The notes beneath the pieces were generated by a model, which saw only the letters and a program-made list of their open reading frames with translations, was not told the DNA's origin and did no database searches. A DNA stretch of 64,000 nt from Utricularia gibba (lineage: Eukaryota > Streptophyta > Magnoliopsida > Lamiales > Lentibulariaceae): positions 3,472,001-3,536,000 of the forward strand of contig NEEC01000007.1 of NCBI GenBank assembly GCA_002189035.1, in the 5' to 3' direction. Position numbers and translations under genes: made by a program. Shown here piece after piece: positions 20,201-34,700 of this stretch (position 1 is its first letter; each line of letters begins with the position of its first letter).

Positions 20201-23200
20201 AGGAGGTCGAGTCGAGCTCGGGCCCAGAGTCATTTGTAGCCCGGCAAAAAAATTGATGCATTTATTAACGTTGGTTTAATAGGCTGCCTACATGTTTCTC
20301 AAGGAAAAGCTTGTCGTTTTGGGCGGGTGATGTCTTTTGGAACTTCGTTCTGACCAAGGTTCGGTCTGACTCCTTTGCCACATCGGTCCTACTCGACGAA
20401 AATCGTGATGCAGTTATTGAAGTTAGGATTCATGAGCACCCAAAATGGTTTTCAACCGCATGCTTTATATTTGATAAGGCGCTCTCGTGGGGCAACGGTA
20501 TCGAGCAGGAGGTCGAGTCGAGCTCGGCCCAGAGTCATTTGTAGCCCGGCAAAAAAATTGATGCATTTATTAACGTTGGTTTATTAGGCTGCCTACATGT
20601 TTTCTCAAGGAAAAGCTTGTCGTTTCTGGGCGGGTGATGTCTTTTGGAACTTCGTTCTGACCAAGGTTCGGTCTGACTCCTTTGCCACATCGGGTCCTAC
20701 TCGACGAAAATCGTGATGCAGTTATTGAAGTTAGGATTCATGAGCACCCAAAATGGTTTTCTCAACCGCATGCTTTATATTTGATAAGGCTCTCGTGGGG
20801 CAACGGTATCGAGTAGGAGGTCGAGTCGAGCTCGGGCCCATAGTCATTTGTAGCTCGGCAAAAAACTTGATGCATTTATTAACGTTGGTTTTAATAGGCT
20901 GCCTACATGGTTTTCTCAAGGAAAAGCTTGTCGTTTTGGGGCGGGTGATGTCGTTGTGAACTTCGTTCTGACCCAAGGTTCGGTCTGACTCCTTTGCCAT
21001 CGGGTCCTACTCGACGAAAATCGTGATGCAGTTATTGAAGTTAGGATTCATGAGCACCCAAAATGGTTTTCTCAACCGCATGCTTTATATTTGATAAGGC
21101 ACTCTCGTGGGGCAACGGTATCGAGCAGGAGGTCGAGTCGAGCTCGGGCCCAGAGTCATTTGTAGCCCGGCAAAAAAATTGATGCATTTATTAACGTTGG
21201 TTTATAGGCTGCCTACATAGTTTTCTCAAGGAAAAGCTTGTCGTTTTGGGCGGGTGATGTCTTTTGGAACTTCGTTCTGACCAAGGTTCGGTCTGACTCC
21301 TTTGCCACATCGGGTCCTACTCGACGAAAATCGTGATGCAGTTATTGAAGTTAGGATTCATGAGCACCCAAAATGTTTTCTCAACCGCATGCTTTATATT
21401 TGATAGGCGCTCTGGGGCAACGGTATCGAGCAGGAGGTCGAGTCGAGCTCGGCCCAGAGTCATTTGTAGCCGGCAAAAAAATTGATGCATTTATTAACGT
21501 TGGTTTAATAGGCGGTTTTCTCAAGGAAAAGCTTGTCGTTTCTGGCGGGTGATGTCTTTGGAACTTCGTTCTGACCAAGGTTCGGTCTGACTCCTTTGCC
21601 ACATCGGGTCCTACTCGACGAAAATCGTGATGCAGTTATTGAAGTTAGGATTTCATGAGCACCCAAAATGGTTTTCTCAACCGCATGCTTTATATTTGAT
21701 AAGGCGCTCTCGTGGGGCAACGGTATCGAGCAGGAGGTCGAGTCGAGCTCGGGCCCAGAGTCATTTGTAGCCCGGCAAAAAAATTGATGCATTTATTAAC
21801 GTTGGTTTTATTAGGCTGCCTACATGTTTCTCAAGGAAAAGCTTGTCGTTTCTGGGCGGGTGATGTCGGAACTTCGTTCTGACCCAAGGTTCGGTCTGAC
21901 TCCTTTGCCATCGGGTCCTACTCGACGAAAATCGTGATGCAGTTATTGAAGTTAGGATTCATGAGCACCCAAAATGGTTTTCAACCGCATGCTTTATATT
22001 TGATAAGGCGCTCTCGTGGGGCAACGGTATCGAGCAGGAGGTCGAGTCGAGCTCGGGCCCATAGTCATTTGTAGCTCGGCAAAAAAATTGATGCATTTAT
22101 TAACGTTGGTTTTAATAGGCTGCCTACATGTTTTCTCAAGGAAAAGCTTGTCGTTTTGGGCGGGTGATGTCTTTTGGAACTTCGTTCTGACCAAGGTTCG
22201 GTCTGACTCCTTTGCCACATCGGGTCCTACTCGACGAAAATCGTGATGCAGTTATTGAAGTTAGGATTCATGAGCACCCAAAATGGTTTTCTCAACCGCA
22301 TGCTTTATTTTGATAAGGCTCTCGTGGGGCAACGGTATCGAGCAGGAGGTCGAGTCGAGCTCGGGCCCAGAGTCATTTGTAGCCCGGCAAAAAAATTGAT
22401 GCATTTATTAACGTTGGTTTTATAGGCTGCCTACATGTTTCTCAAGGAAAAGCTTGTCGTTTCTGGGCGGGTGATGTCTTTTGGAACTTCGTTCTGACCA
22501 TAGGTTCGGTCTGACTCCTTTGCCACATCGGGTCCTACTCGACGAAAATCGTGATGCAGTTATTGAAGTTAGGATTCATGAGCACCCAAAATGGTTTTCT
22601 CAACCGCATGCTTTATATTTGATAAGGCACTCGGGGGCAACGGTATCGAGCAGGAGGTCGAGTCGAGCTCGGCCCAGAGTCATTTGTAGCCGGCAAAAAA
22701 ATTGATGCATTTATTAACGTTGGTTTAATAGGCGCCTAATGTTTTCTCAAGGAAAAGCTTGTCGTTTTGGGCGGGTGATGTCGTTGGAACTTCGTTCTGA
22801 CCAAGGTTCGGTCTGACTCCTTTGCCACATCGGTCCTACTCGACGAAAATCGTGATGCAGTTATTGAAGTTAGGATTCATGAGCACCCAAAATGGTTTTC
22901 AACGCATGCTTTATATTTGATAGGCTCTCGTGGGGCAACGGTATCGAGCAGGAGGTCGAGTCGAGCTCGGGCCCAGAGTCATTTGTAGCCCGGCAAAAAA
23001 TTGATGCATTTATTAACGTTGGTTTATTAGGCTGCCTACATGTTTCTCAAGGAAAAGCTTCGTTTCTGGGCGGGTGATGTCGTTGGAACTTCGTCGACCA
23101 AGGTTCGGTCTGACTCCTTTGCCACATCGGGTCCTACTCGACGAAAATCGTGATGCAGTTATTGAAGTTAGGATTCATGAGCACCCAAAATGGTTTTCTC

Positions 23201-25935
23201 AACCGCATGCTTTATATTTGATAAGGCTCTCGTGGGGCAACGGTATCGAGCAGGAGGTCGAGTCGAGCTCGGGCCCATAGTCATTTGTAGCCGGCAAAAA
23301 ATTGATGCATTTATTAACGTTGGTTTAATAGGCTGCCTATTTTCTCAAGGAAAAGCTTGTCGTTTTGGGCGGGTGATGTCGTTGGAACTTCGTTCTGACC
23401 AAGGTTCGGTCTGACTCCTTTGCCACATCGGGTCCTACTCGACGAAAATCGTGATGCAGTTATTGAAGTTAGGATTCATGAGCACCCAAAATGCTTTTTC
23501 AACGCATGCTTTGTATTTGGAGGCGCTCTAGTGGGGCACGGTATCGGGCAAAAGGTCGAGTCGGGCTCGCTCCCAGAGTCATTTGTAGCCCGGCAAAAAA
23601 TTGATGCATTTATTAACGTTGGGTTTAGGCTGCCTACATGGTTTCTCAAGGAAAAGCTTGTCGTTTCTGGCGGGTGATGTCGTTGGGAACTTCGTTCTGA
23701 CCAAGGTTCGTCTGACTCCTTTGCCACATCGGGTCCTACTCGACGAAAATCGTGATGCAGTTATTGAAGTTAGGATCATGAGCACCCAAAATGGTTTTCT
23801 CAACCGCATGCTTTATATTTGAGGAGGCGCTCTCGTGGGGCAACGGTATCGAGCAGGAGGTCGAGTCGAGCTCGGGCCCATAGTCATTTGTAGCTCGGCA
23901 AAAAACTTGATGCATTTATTAACGTTGGTTTTAATAGGCTGCCTACATGGTTTTCTCAAGGAAAAGCTTGTCGTTTGGGCGGGTGATGTCGTTGGAACTT
24001 CGTTCTGACCCAAGGTTCGGTCTGACTCTTTGCCAATCGGGTCCTACTCGACGAAAATCGTGATGCAGTTATTGAAGTTAGGATTCATGAGCACCCAAAA
24101 TGGTTTTCTCAACCGCATGCTTTATATTTGATAAGGCGCTCTCGTGGGGCAACGGTATCGAGCAGGAGGTCGAGTCGAGCTCGCCCAGAGTCATTTGTAG
24201 CCGGCAAAAAATTGATGCATTTATTAACGTTGGTTATAGGCTGCCTACATGTTTCTCAAGGAAAAGCTTGTCGTTTTGGCGGGTGATGTCGTTGGGAACT
24301 TCGTTCTGACCCAAGGTTCGTCTGACTCCTTTGCCACATCGGGTCCTACTCGACGAAAATCGTGATGCAGTTATTGAAGTTAGGATTCATGAGCACCCAA
24401 AATGGTTTTCTCAACCGCATGCTTTATATTTGAGGAGGCGCTCGTGGGGCAACGGTATCGAGCAGGAGGTCGAGTCGAGCTCGGGCCCATAGTCATTTGT
24501 AGCTCGGCAAAAAATTGATGCATTTATTAACGTTGGTTTTAATAGGCCCTACATGGTTTTCTCAAGGAAAAGCTTGTCGTTTTGGGCGGGTGATGTCGTT
24601 GGAACTTCGTTCTCCAAGGTTCGGTCTGACTCCTTTGCCACATCGGGTCCTACTCGACGAAAATCGTGATGCAGTTATTGAAGTTAGGATTTCATGAGCA
24701 CCCAAAATGGTTTTCTCAACCGCATGCTTTATATTTGATAAGGTGCTCTCGTGGGGCAACGGTATCGAGTAGGAGGTCGAGTCGAGCTCGGGCCCATAGT
24801 CATTTGGTCGGCAAAAAACTTGATGCTCCTTTGCCACATGTCGTTGTGAACTTCGTTCTGACCAAGGTTCGGTCTGACTCCTTTGCCAAAATCGTCGTGA
24901 TGCAGTTATTGAAGTTAGGATTTCATGAGCACCCAAAATGGTTTTCTCAACGCATGCTTTATATTTGATAAGGCGCTCTCGTGGGGCAACGGTATCGAGC
25001 AGGAGGTCGAGTCGAGCTCGGGCCCCAGAGTCATTTGTAGCCGGCGGCAAAACGTTGGTTTATAGGCTGATGTTTCTCATTTATTAACTTCGTTCTGGGT
25101 TACTCCTTTGCCAATCGGTCCTACTCGACGAAAATCGTGATGCAGTTATTGAAGTTAGGATTCATGAGCACCCAAAATGGTTTTCTCAACGCATGCTTTA
25201 TATTTGATAGGCACTCGTGGGGCAACGGTATCGAGCAGGAGGTCGAGTCGAGCTCGGCCCAGAGTCATTTGTAGCCCGGCAAAAAATTGATGCATTTATT
25301 AACGTTGGTTTATAGGCTGCCTACATGTTTCTCAAGGAAAAGCTTGTCGTTTCTGGCGGGTGATGTCTTTGGAACTTCGTTCTGACCAAGGTTCGTCTGA
25401 CTCCTTTGCCACATCGGGTCCTACTCGACGAAAATCGTGATGCAGTTATTGAAGTTAGGATTCATGAGCACCCAAAATGGTTTTTCAACCGCATGCTTTA
25501 TATTTGAAGGCTCTCGTGGGGCAACGGTATCGAGTAGGAGGTCGAGTCGAGCTCGGGCCCATAGTCATTGTAGCTCGGCAAAAAATTGATGCATTTATTA
25601 ACGTTGGTTTTAATAGGCTGCCTACATGTTTCTCAAGGAAAAGCTTGTCGTTTTTGGGCGGGTGATGTCGTTGGAACTTCGTTCTGACCAAGGTTCGGTC
25701 TGACTCCTTTGCCACATCGGGTCCTACTCGACGAAAATCGTGATGCAGTTATTGAAGTTAGGATTCATGAGCACCCAAAATGGTTTTCTCAACCGCATGC
25801 TTTATATTTGATAGGCGCTCTCGTGGGGCAACGGTATCGAGCAGGAGGTCGAGTCGAGCTCGGGCCCAGAGTCATTTGTAGCCCGGCAAAAAATTGATGC
25901 ATTTATTAACGTTCGGTTTTATAGGCTGCCTACAT
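17221..25935. repeat. Satellite block II: irregular A/B order, many deletions
   Basis: Copies are shorter (about 300-312 bp) through many one- to three-base losses, often within runs of one base (GGG to GG in TCGGGCCC and GGGCGGG, AAAAAAA to AAAAA, TTTTT to TTT). A and B no longer alternate cleanly: runs of A occur, and some copies mix A and B marks (around 19.0 and 19.6 kb). Larger losses occur at about 24818-24840 and 25040-25110. This could be older, less homogenised satellite or a stretch with poor base accuracy. Confidence 0.75.
23490..23755. repeat. Satellite monomer type C
   Basis: A third monomer type, marked by CAACGCATGCTTTGTATTTG, GGGCACGGTATCGGGCA and TCGGGCTCGC in place of the common CAACCGCATGC, GGCAACGGTATCGAGCA and TCGAGCTCGG. 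The same marks recur at about 36.4, 38.0, 46.0, 58.4 and 61.2 kb. The edge monomer at 14189 shares GGTATCGGGC, so type C may keep an older state of the sequence. Confidence 0.65.
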
Positions 25936-28900
25936 AAAAAACTTGATGCAGGAAAAGCTTGTCGTTTCTGGCGGGCATGTTTATCGTCAACGGTTCGTTC
26001 GGAGTCGTTTTTTCGTCTGGGTTGATGTCGTTGTGATCGGGTCCTACTCGACGACGAAATCGTGATGCAGTTATTGAAGTTAGGATGTCTCATGCTCACC
26101 ATCGAATCGGTTTTCTCAACCGCATGCTTTATGCAGTTATTGAAGGCGGATCTCAGTGAGGGCACCCAAAATGGTTTTCTCAACCGCATGCTTTATATTT
26201 GATAAGGCAGGTCTCGAGTCGAGCTCGGGCCCATCGTAGTTGATGCGCTCGGAGGTCGAGTCGAAAAAGGCTTGACATTTATTCATTTGTAGCGTGGTGG
26301 GAATATGATAGGATTTATTGTTTTCGTTCGGGAAAAGCTTGTCGTTTTGGGCGGGTGATTAGTTGTGACTACATTCGTTCTGACAAGGGTTCGGTCTGTC
26401 CCTCTTGGGTCGGTCGTCTCGTTGGGAACTTCGTTCGGACCGTGATGCAGTTATTCGTCTGACTCCTTTGCCACATCGGGTCCTACTCGACGAAAATCGT
26501 GATGCAGTTATTGAAGTTAGGATTCACCCAAAATGGTTTTCTCAACCGCATGCTTTATATTTGATAAGGCGCTCTCGTGGGGCAACGGTATCGAGCAGGA
26601 GGTCGAGTCGAGCTCGGGCCCAGAGTCATTTGTAGCCCGGCAAAAAAATGCTTTATATTAACGTTCGGGCTTTCTCGTGGCATGCGGTACATAGATTTCT
26701 CAAGGAAGTCGAGTCGAGCTCGGGCCCATAGTCATTTGTAGCTCGGCAAAAAACTTGATGCATTTATTAACGTTGGTTTTAATAGGCTGCCTACATGGTT
26801 GATGTCGTTGGGAACTTCGTTCGAAAAGCTTGTCGTGATTCCTTTGCATGTCGTTCGTCGAACTACGTTCTGACCCAAGGTTCGGTCAGTTTTGATTCAA
26901 ATTAGTCCTACTCGACGAAAATCGTGATGCAGTTATTGAAGTTAGGATTCATGAGCACCCAAAATGGTTTTCAACGCATGCTTTATATTTGAGGAGCATG
27001 CTCTCGTGGGGCATTTGATATGGCAGGTGTCGAAGGTAGGTCGAGCAGGAGTCGATTCGAGCTGGCGGCCCATAGATCATTTAGTATCGGCAAAAAAATT
27101 GATGCATTTATTAACGTTGGCTTTAATAGGCTGCCTACATGTTTTCTCAAGGAAAAGCTTGTCGTTTTTGGGCGGGTGATGTCGTTGTGAACTTCGTTCT
27201 GACCAAGGTTCGGTCTGACTCCTTTGCCAATCGGGTCCTACTCGACGAAAATCGTGATGCAGTTATTGAAGTTAGGATTCATGAGCACCCAAAATGGTTT
27301 TCTCAACCGCATGCTTTTATATTTGGGTCTCGTGGGGCATGTCGAGTTCGGGCCCAACATTTGTAGCTCGTTCGTTGGGTTTAAGGCCTACATGGTTTCT
27401 CAAGGAAAAGCTTGTCGTTTTTGGGCGGGTGATGTCGTCCTTTGCACACTCGGGTCCTACTCGACGAAAATCGTGATGCAGTTATTGAAGTTAGGATGTC
27501 ATGAGCAACGGTATCGAGCAGGAGGTCGAGTCGAGCTCGGGCCCAGAGTCATTTGTAGCCCGGCAAAAAATTGATGCATTTATTAACCTGCACATGCTTT
27601 ATAACTTCGTTCTGACCAAGGAGCCACATCGGGTCGCTCGTCAGTGGGGATTCAACGGTATGCTTTATATTTGAGGCGCTCTCGTGGGGCAGGATCGGTC
27701 GAGTCGAGCTCGGGCCCATAGTCGTTCGGCTTTATTAGGCTGTAGTTTCTCGGCAAACTTCGTTCTGACCAAGGTTCGGTTTGATCGCATTCGTGAAGTT
27801 ATTGACGTTGGCTTTATATTTGATTCTCGTGGGGCAATATCGAACGCCTCGGCCCACATTTGTTTTCATCGTTGGTTTTATTAGGAAAAGCTTGTCGTTT
27901 TTGGGCTTCGTTCTGACCAAGGTTCGATTTTGCGGGTCCTACTCGACGAAATCGTGATGCAGTTATTGAAGTTAGGATTCATGAGCACCCAAAATGGTTT
28001 TCTCAACCGCATGCTTTATATTTAAAGGCGCTCTCGTGGGGCAACGGTATCGAGCAGGAGGTCGAGTCGAGCTCGGGCCCATGTCACTCCAAAAATTGAT
28101 GCCACACATGTTTCTCAAGGGTCCTACTCTTCGTTCTGACCCAAGGTTCGTCTGAACAATCGTCGTGATGCAGTTATTGAAGTTAGGATTTCATGAGCAC
28201 CCAAAATGGTTTTCTCAACCGCATGCTTTATATTTGATAACGGCGCTCGAGTCGTGGGGCAAAAAATTGATGCATTTATTAACGGGTATCGACATGTTTC
28301 TCAGGAAAAGCTTGTCGTTTTGGGCGGGTGAGTCGAGTTCTGACCCAAGGTTCTCTGCTCCACATCGGGTCCTAGTCGTGATGCAGTTGTTAGCCACCCA
28401 AAATGGTTTTCTCAACCGCATGCTTTATAAGGATCTCGTGGGGCATGCAGGAGGTCGAGTTCGGGCCCATCATAACGTTCTGGTTTTATTAGTCTTTTTG
28501 CTTCGTTCTGACTACATAGACGAAAATCGTGATGCAGTTATTGAAGTTAGGATTCATGAGCACCCAAAATGGTTTTCTCAACCGCATGCTTTATATTTGA
28601 GGAGGCTCTCGGCGGGGCATGTCGGTTGATCGTTCAGGAGGTCGAGTCGAGTTCTCGGTTCGGTCTGACTCACATAGTCATGCAGTTATTGTTAGGATTC
28701 ATCACCCAAAATGGCTCAAATGCTTTATATTTTGACGCTCTGTGGGGCATGCAGGAGGTCGAGTTAGAGTCATAACGTTGTTGGTTTAATAGGCTGCCTA
28801 CATGTTTTCTCAAGTTCTGAAAGGTTCGGTCTGAGCCACATTGTCGTTGCAGTTATTGGTTAGGATTCATGGCACCCAAAATGATGCTTTATATTTGATA

Positions 28901-29240
28901 AGGCACTCTCGTTGTCGAACTTCATTTGTTCATGACTGCCTAAGGTTCGTTTTGTCTGAACTTCGTTCTTTCGGTCTGACACATCGGGTCTACTCGACGA
29001 AAATCGTGATGCAGTTATTGAAGTTAGGATTTCATGAGCATGCTTTATATTTGATAAGGCGCTCTCGTGGGGCAAAATCGGTTTTCATCAACCGCATGCT
29101 TGTATAACTTCGTGATAGGTTCGGTCTGAGGCCTCTCGTCGTGGCAGTTATTGAAGTTAGGATTTCATGACACCCAAAATGGTATGCTTTATTTTGAGGC
29201 GCTCTCGTGGGGCAGGATCGGTCGAGTCGAGCTCGGCCCA
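25936..29240. repeat. Scrambled satellite block
   Basis: Normal monomer phase is lost here. Pieces of 20-80 bases from the monomer appear out of order, repeated or fused, for example two CAACCGCATGCTTTAT pieces within 75 bases near 26120-26190, and very short stubs around 27600-27900 and 28300-29150. A few near-complete copies survive (about 27090-27330 and 27940-28080). There is no foreign sequence that I can see: almost every piece comes from the monomer. Either this is real, heavily rearranged satellite, or a consensus built from misaligned repeat reads. Confidence 0.8.
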
Positions 29241-31689
29241 GAGTCATTTGTAGCCCGGCAAAAAATCATTATTAACGTTGGTTTTAATAGGCTGCCTACA
29301 TGTTTTCAAGGAAAAGCTTGTCGTTTCTGGGCGGGTGATGTCGTTTGGAACTTCGTTCTGACCAAGGTTCGGTCTGACTCCTTTGCCACATCGGGTCCTA
29401 CTCGACGAAAATCGTGATGCAGTTATTGAAGTTAGGATTCATGAGCACCCAAAATGGTTTTCTCAACCGCATGCTTTATATTTGATAAGGCACTCTCGTG
29501 GGCAACGGTATCGAGCAGGAGGTCGAGTCGAGCTCGGCCCATAGTCATTTGTAGCCCGGCAAAAAAATTGATGCATTTATTAACGTTGGAATAGGCTGCC
29601 TACATGTTTTCTCAAGGAAAAGCTTGTCGTTTTTGGCGGGTGATGTCTTTTGGAACTTCGTTCTGACCAAGGTTCGGTCTGACTCCTTTGCCACATCGGG
29701 TCCTACTCGACGAAAATCGTGATGCAGTTATTGAAGTTAGGATTCATGAGCACCCAAAATGGTTTTCTCAACCGCATGCTTTATATTTGATAAGGCACTC
29801 TCGTGGGGCAACGGTATCGAGCAGGAGGTCGAGTCGAGCTCGGGCCCAGAGTCATTTGTAGCCCGGCAAAAAATTGATGCATTTATTAACGTTCGGCTTT
29901 TATTAGGCTGCCTACATAGTTTCTCAAGGAAAAGCTTGTCGTTTCTGGCGGGTGATGTCTTTTGGAACTTCGTTCTGACCAAGGTTCGGTCTGACTCCTT
30001 TGCCACATCGGGTCCTACTCGACGAAAATCGTGATGCAGTTATTGAAGTTAGGATTCATGAGCACCCAAAATGGTTTTCTCAACCGCATGCTTTATATTT
30101 GATAAGGCACTCTCGTGGGGCAACGGTATCGAGCAGGAGGTCGAGTCGAGCTCGGGCCCATAGTCATTTGTAGCTCGGCAAAAAATTGATGCATTTATTA
30201 ACGTTCGGTTTAATAGGCTGCCTACATGTTTTCTCAAGGAAAAGCTTGTCGTTTTGCGGGTGATGTCGTTGGGAACTTCGTTCTGACCCAAGGTTCGTCT
30301 GACTCCTTTGCCACATCGGGTCCTACTCGACGAAAATCGTGATGCAGTTATTGAAGTTAGGATTTCATGAGCACCCAAAATGGTTTTCTCAACGCATGCT
30401 TTATATTTAGGAGGCGCTCTCGTGGGGCAACGGTATCGGCAGGAGGTCGAGTCGAGCTCGGCCAGAGTCATTTTGTAGCCCGGCAAAAATTGATGCATTT
30501 ATTAACGTTGGGTTTATTAGGCTGCCTACATGTTTTCTCAAGGAAAAGCTTGTCGTTTCTGGGCGGTGATGTCGTTGGGAACTTCGTTCTGACCCAAGGT
30601 TCGGTCTGACTCCTTTGCCACATCGGGTCCTACTCGACGAAAATCGTGATGCAGTTATTGAAGTTAGGATGTCATGAGCACCCAAAATGGTTTTCTCAAC
30701 CGCATGCTTTATATTTGAGGAGGCGCTCTCGTGGGGCAACGGTATCGAGCAGGAGGTCGAGTCGAGCTCGGGCCCATAGTCATTTGTAGCTCGGCAAAAA
30801 AATTGATGCATTTATTAACGTTGGTTTTAATAGGCTGCCTACATGTTTCTCAAGGAAAAGCTTGTCGTTTTGGGCGGGTGATGTCGTTTGGAACTTCGTT
30901 CTGACCAAGGTTCGGTCTGACTCCTTTGCCACATCGGGTCCTACTCGACGAAAATCGTGATGCAGTTATTGAAGTTAGGATTCATGAGCACCCAAAATGG
31001 TTTTCTCAACCGCATGCTTTATATTTGATAGGCGCTCTCGTGGGGCAACGGTATCGAGCAGGAGGTCGAGTCGAGCTCGGGCCCATAGTCATTTGTAGCT
31101 CGGCAAAAAACTTGATGCATTTATTAACGTTTGGTTTTAATAGGCTGCCTACATGGTTTTCTCAAGGAAAAGCTTGTCGTTTTTGGGCGGGTGATGTCGT
31201 TTGAACTTCGTTCTGACCAAGGTTCGGTCTGACTCCTTTGCCACATCGGTCCTACTCGACGAAAATCGTGATGCAGTTATTGAAGTTAGGATTCATGAGC
31301 ACCCAAAATGGTTTTCTCAACCGCATGCTTTATATTTGATAAGGCTCTCGTGGGGCAACGGTATCGAGCAGGAGGTCGAGTCGAGCTCGGGCCCAGAGTC
31401 ATTTGTAGCCCGGCAAAAAAATTGATGCATTTATTAACGTTGGTTTTAATAGGCTGCCTCATGTTTCTCAAGGAAAAGCTTGTCGTTTCTGGGCGGGTGA
31501 TGTCTTTTGGAACTTCGTTCTGACCAAGGTTCGGTCTGACTCCTTTGCCACATCGGGTCCTACTCGACGAAAATCGTGATGCAGTTATTGAAGTTAGGAT
31601 TTCATGAGCACCCAAAATGGTTTTCTCAACCGCATGCTTTATATTTGATAAGGCACTCTCGTGGGCAACGGTATCGAGCAGAGGTCGAG

Positions 31690-31770
31690 TCGAGCTCGGC
31701 CCATAGAGTCATTTGTAGCTCGGCAAAAAATTGATGCATTTATTAACGTACTCGACGAAAATCGTGATGC
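31690..31770. repeat. Monomer with internal deletion
   Basis: After TGATGCATTTATTAACG the sequence jumps to TACTCGACGAAAATCG, skipping about 130 bp (the AAGCTT part and the GACTCC part). The next copy then goes on normally. A short shared TA or ACG at the joint could reflect unequal exchange or slippage. Confidence 0.75.
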
Positions 31771-34700
31771 AGTTATTGAAGTTAGGATCATGAGCACCCA
31801 AAATGGTTTTCTCAACCGCATGCTTTATATTTGAGGAGGCGCTCTCGTGGGGCAACGGTATCGAGCAGGAGGTCGAGTCGAGCTCGGGCCCATAGTCATT
31901 TGTAGCTCGGCAAAAAATTGATGCATTTATTAACGTTGGGTTTAATAGGCTGCCTACATGTTTTCTCAAGGAAAAGCTTGTCGTTTTTGGCGGGGTGATG
32001 TCGTTGTGAACTTCGTTCTGACCCAAGGTTCGGTCTGACTCCTTTGCCACATCGGGTCCTACTCGACGAAAATCGTGATGCAGTTATTGAAGTTAGGATT
32101 CATGAGCACCCAAAATGGTTTTCTCAACCGCATGCTTTATATTTGATAAGGCACTCTCGTGGGGCAACGGTATCGAGCAGGAGGTCGAGTCGAGCTCGGG
32201 CCCAGAGTCATTTGTAGCCCGGCAAAAAATTGATGCATTTATTAACGTTATTAGGCTGCCTACATAGTTTCTCAAGGAAAAGCTTGTCGTTTCTGGCGGG
32301 TGATGTCGTTGGAACTTCGTTCGACCCAAGGTTCTGTCTGACTCCTTTGCCACATCGGGTCCTACTCGACGAAAATCGTGATGCAGTTATTGAAGTTAGG
32401 ATTCATGAGCACCCAAAATGGTTTTCTCAACCGCATGCTTTATATTGAGGAGGCGCTCTCGTGGGGCAACGGTATCGAGCAGGAGGTCGAGTCGAGCTCG
32501 GGCCCATAGTCATTTAGCTCGGCAAAAAACTTGATGCATTTATTAACGTTGGGTTTATAGGCTGCCTACATGTTTCTCAAGGAAAAGCTTGTCGTTTTTG
32601 GGCGGGTGATGTCGTTGGAACTTCGTTCTGACCAAGGTTCGGTCTGACTCCTTTGCCACATCGGGTCCTACTCGACGAAAATCGTGATGCAGTTATTGAA
32701 GTTAGGATTTCATGAGCACCCAAAATGGTTTTCTCAACCGCATGCTTTATATTTGATAGGCGCTCTCGTGGGCAACGGTATCGAGCAGGAGGTCGAGTCG
32801 AGCTCGGGCCCAGAGTCATTTGTAGCCCGGCAAAAAATTGATGCATTTATTAACGTTGGTTTATTAGGCTGCCTACATAGTTTCTCAAGGAAAAGCTTGT
32901 CGTTTTGGCGGGTGATGTCGTTGGGAACTTCGTTCTGACCCAAGGTTCGTCTGACTCCTTTGCCACATCGGGTCCTACTCGACGAAAATCGTGATGCAGT
33001 TATTGAAGTTAGGATTCATGAGCACCCAAAATGGTTTTCTCAACCGCATGCTTATATTTGAGGAGGCGCTCTCGTGGGGCAACGGTATCGAGCAGGAGGT
33101 CGAGTCGAGCTCGGGCCATAGTCATTTGTAGCCGGCAAAAAATTGATGCATTTTAACGTTGGGTTTTAATAGGCTGCCTACATGTTTCTCAAGGAAAAGC
33201 TTGTCGTTTTTGGCGGGTGATGTCGTTGGAACTTCGTTCTGACCAAGGTTCGGTCTGACTCCTTTGCCACATCGGTCCTACTCGACGAAAATCGTGATGC
33301 AGTTATTGAAGTTAGGATTTCATGAGCACCCAAAATGGTTTTCTCAACCGCATGCTTTATATTTGATAAGGCGCTCTCGTGGGGCAACGGTATCGAGCAG
33401 GAGGTCGAGTCGAGCTCGGGCCCAGAGTCATTTGTAGCCCGGCAAAAAAATTGATGCATTTATTAACGTTGGCTTTATAGGCTGCCTACATAGTTTCTCA
33501 AGGAAAAGCTTGTCGTTTCTGGCGGGTGATGTCGTTGGGAACTTCGTTCTGACCAAGGTTCTCTGACTCCTTTGCCATCGGGTCCTACTCGACGAAAATC
33601 GTGATGCAGTTATTGAAGTTAGGATGTCATGAGCACCCAAAATGGTTTTCTCAACCGCATGCTTTATATTTGATAAGGCTCTCGTGGGGCAACGGTATCG
33701 AGCAGGAGGTCGAGTCGAGCTCGGGCCCATAGTCATTTGTAGCTCGGCAAAAAATTGATGCATTTATTAACGTTGGTTTTAATAGGCTGCCTACATGGTT
33801 TTCTCAAGGAAAAGCTTGTCGTTTTTGGGCGGGTGATGTCGTTGTGAACTTCGTTCTGACCCAAGGTTCGGTCTGACTCCTTTGCCACATCGGGTCCTAC
33901 TCGACGAAAATCGTGATGCAGTTATTGAAGTTAGGATTTCATGAGCACCCAAAATGGTTTTCAACCGCATGCTTTATTGATAGGCGCTCTCGTGGGGCAA
34001 CGGTATCGAGCAGGAGGTCGAGTCGAGCTCGGTCCCAGAGTCATTTGTAGCCCCAAAAAATTGATGCATTTATTAACGTTTTTTAATTAGGCTGCCTACA
34101 TAGTTTCTCAAGGAAAAGCTTTCGGGCGGGTGATGTCGTTGGGAACTTCGTTCGGACCCAAGGTTCGTCTGACTCCTTTGCCACATCGGGTCCTACTCGA
34201 CGAAAATCGTGATGCAGTTATTGAAGTTAGGATGTCATGAGCACCCAAAATGGTTTTCTCAACCGCATGCTTTATATTTGAGGAGGCGCTCTCGTGGGGC
34301 AACGGTATCGAGCAGGAGGTCGAGTCGAGCTCGGGCCCATAGTCATTTGTAGCTCGGCAAAAAACTTGATGCATTAATTAACGTTGGGTTTTAATAGGCT
34401 GCCTACATGTTTTCTCAAGGAAAAGCTTGTCGTTTTTGGGCGGGTGATTCGTTGTGAACTTCGTTCTGACCCAAGGTTCGGTCTGACTCCTTTGCCACAT
34501 CTCCTACTCGACGAAAATCGTGATGCAGTTATTGAAGTTAGGATTTCATGAGCACCCAAAATGTTTTCTCAACCGCATGCTTTATATTGATAAGGCGCTC
34601 TCGTGGGCAACGGTATCGAGCAGGAGGTCGAGTCGAGCTCGGGCCCAGAGTCATTTGTAGCCCGACAAAAATTGATGCATTTATTAACGTTCGGCTTTAT

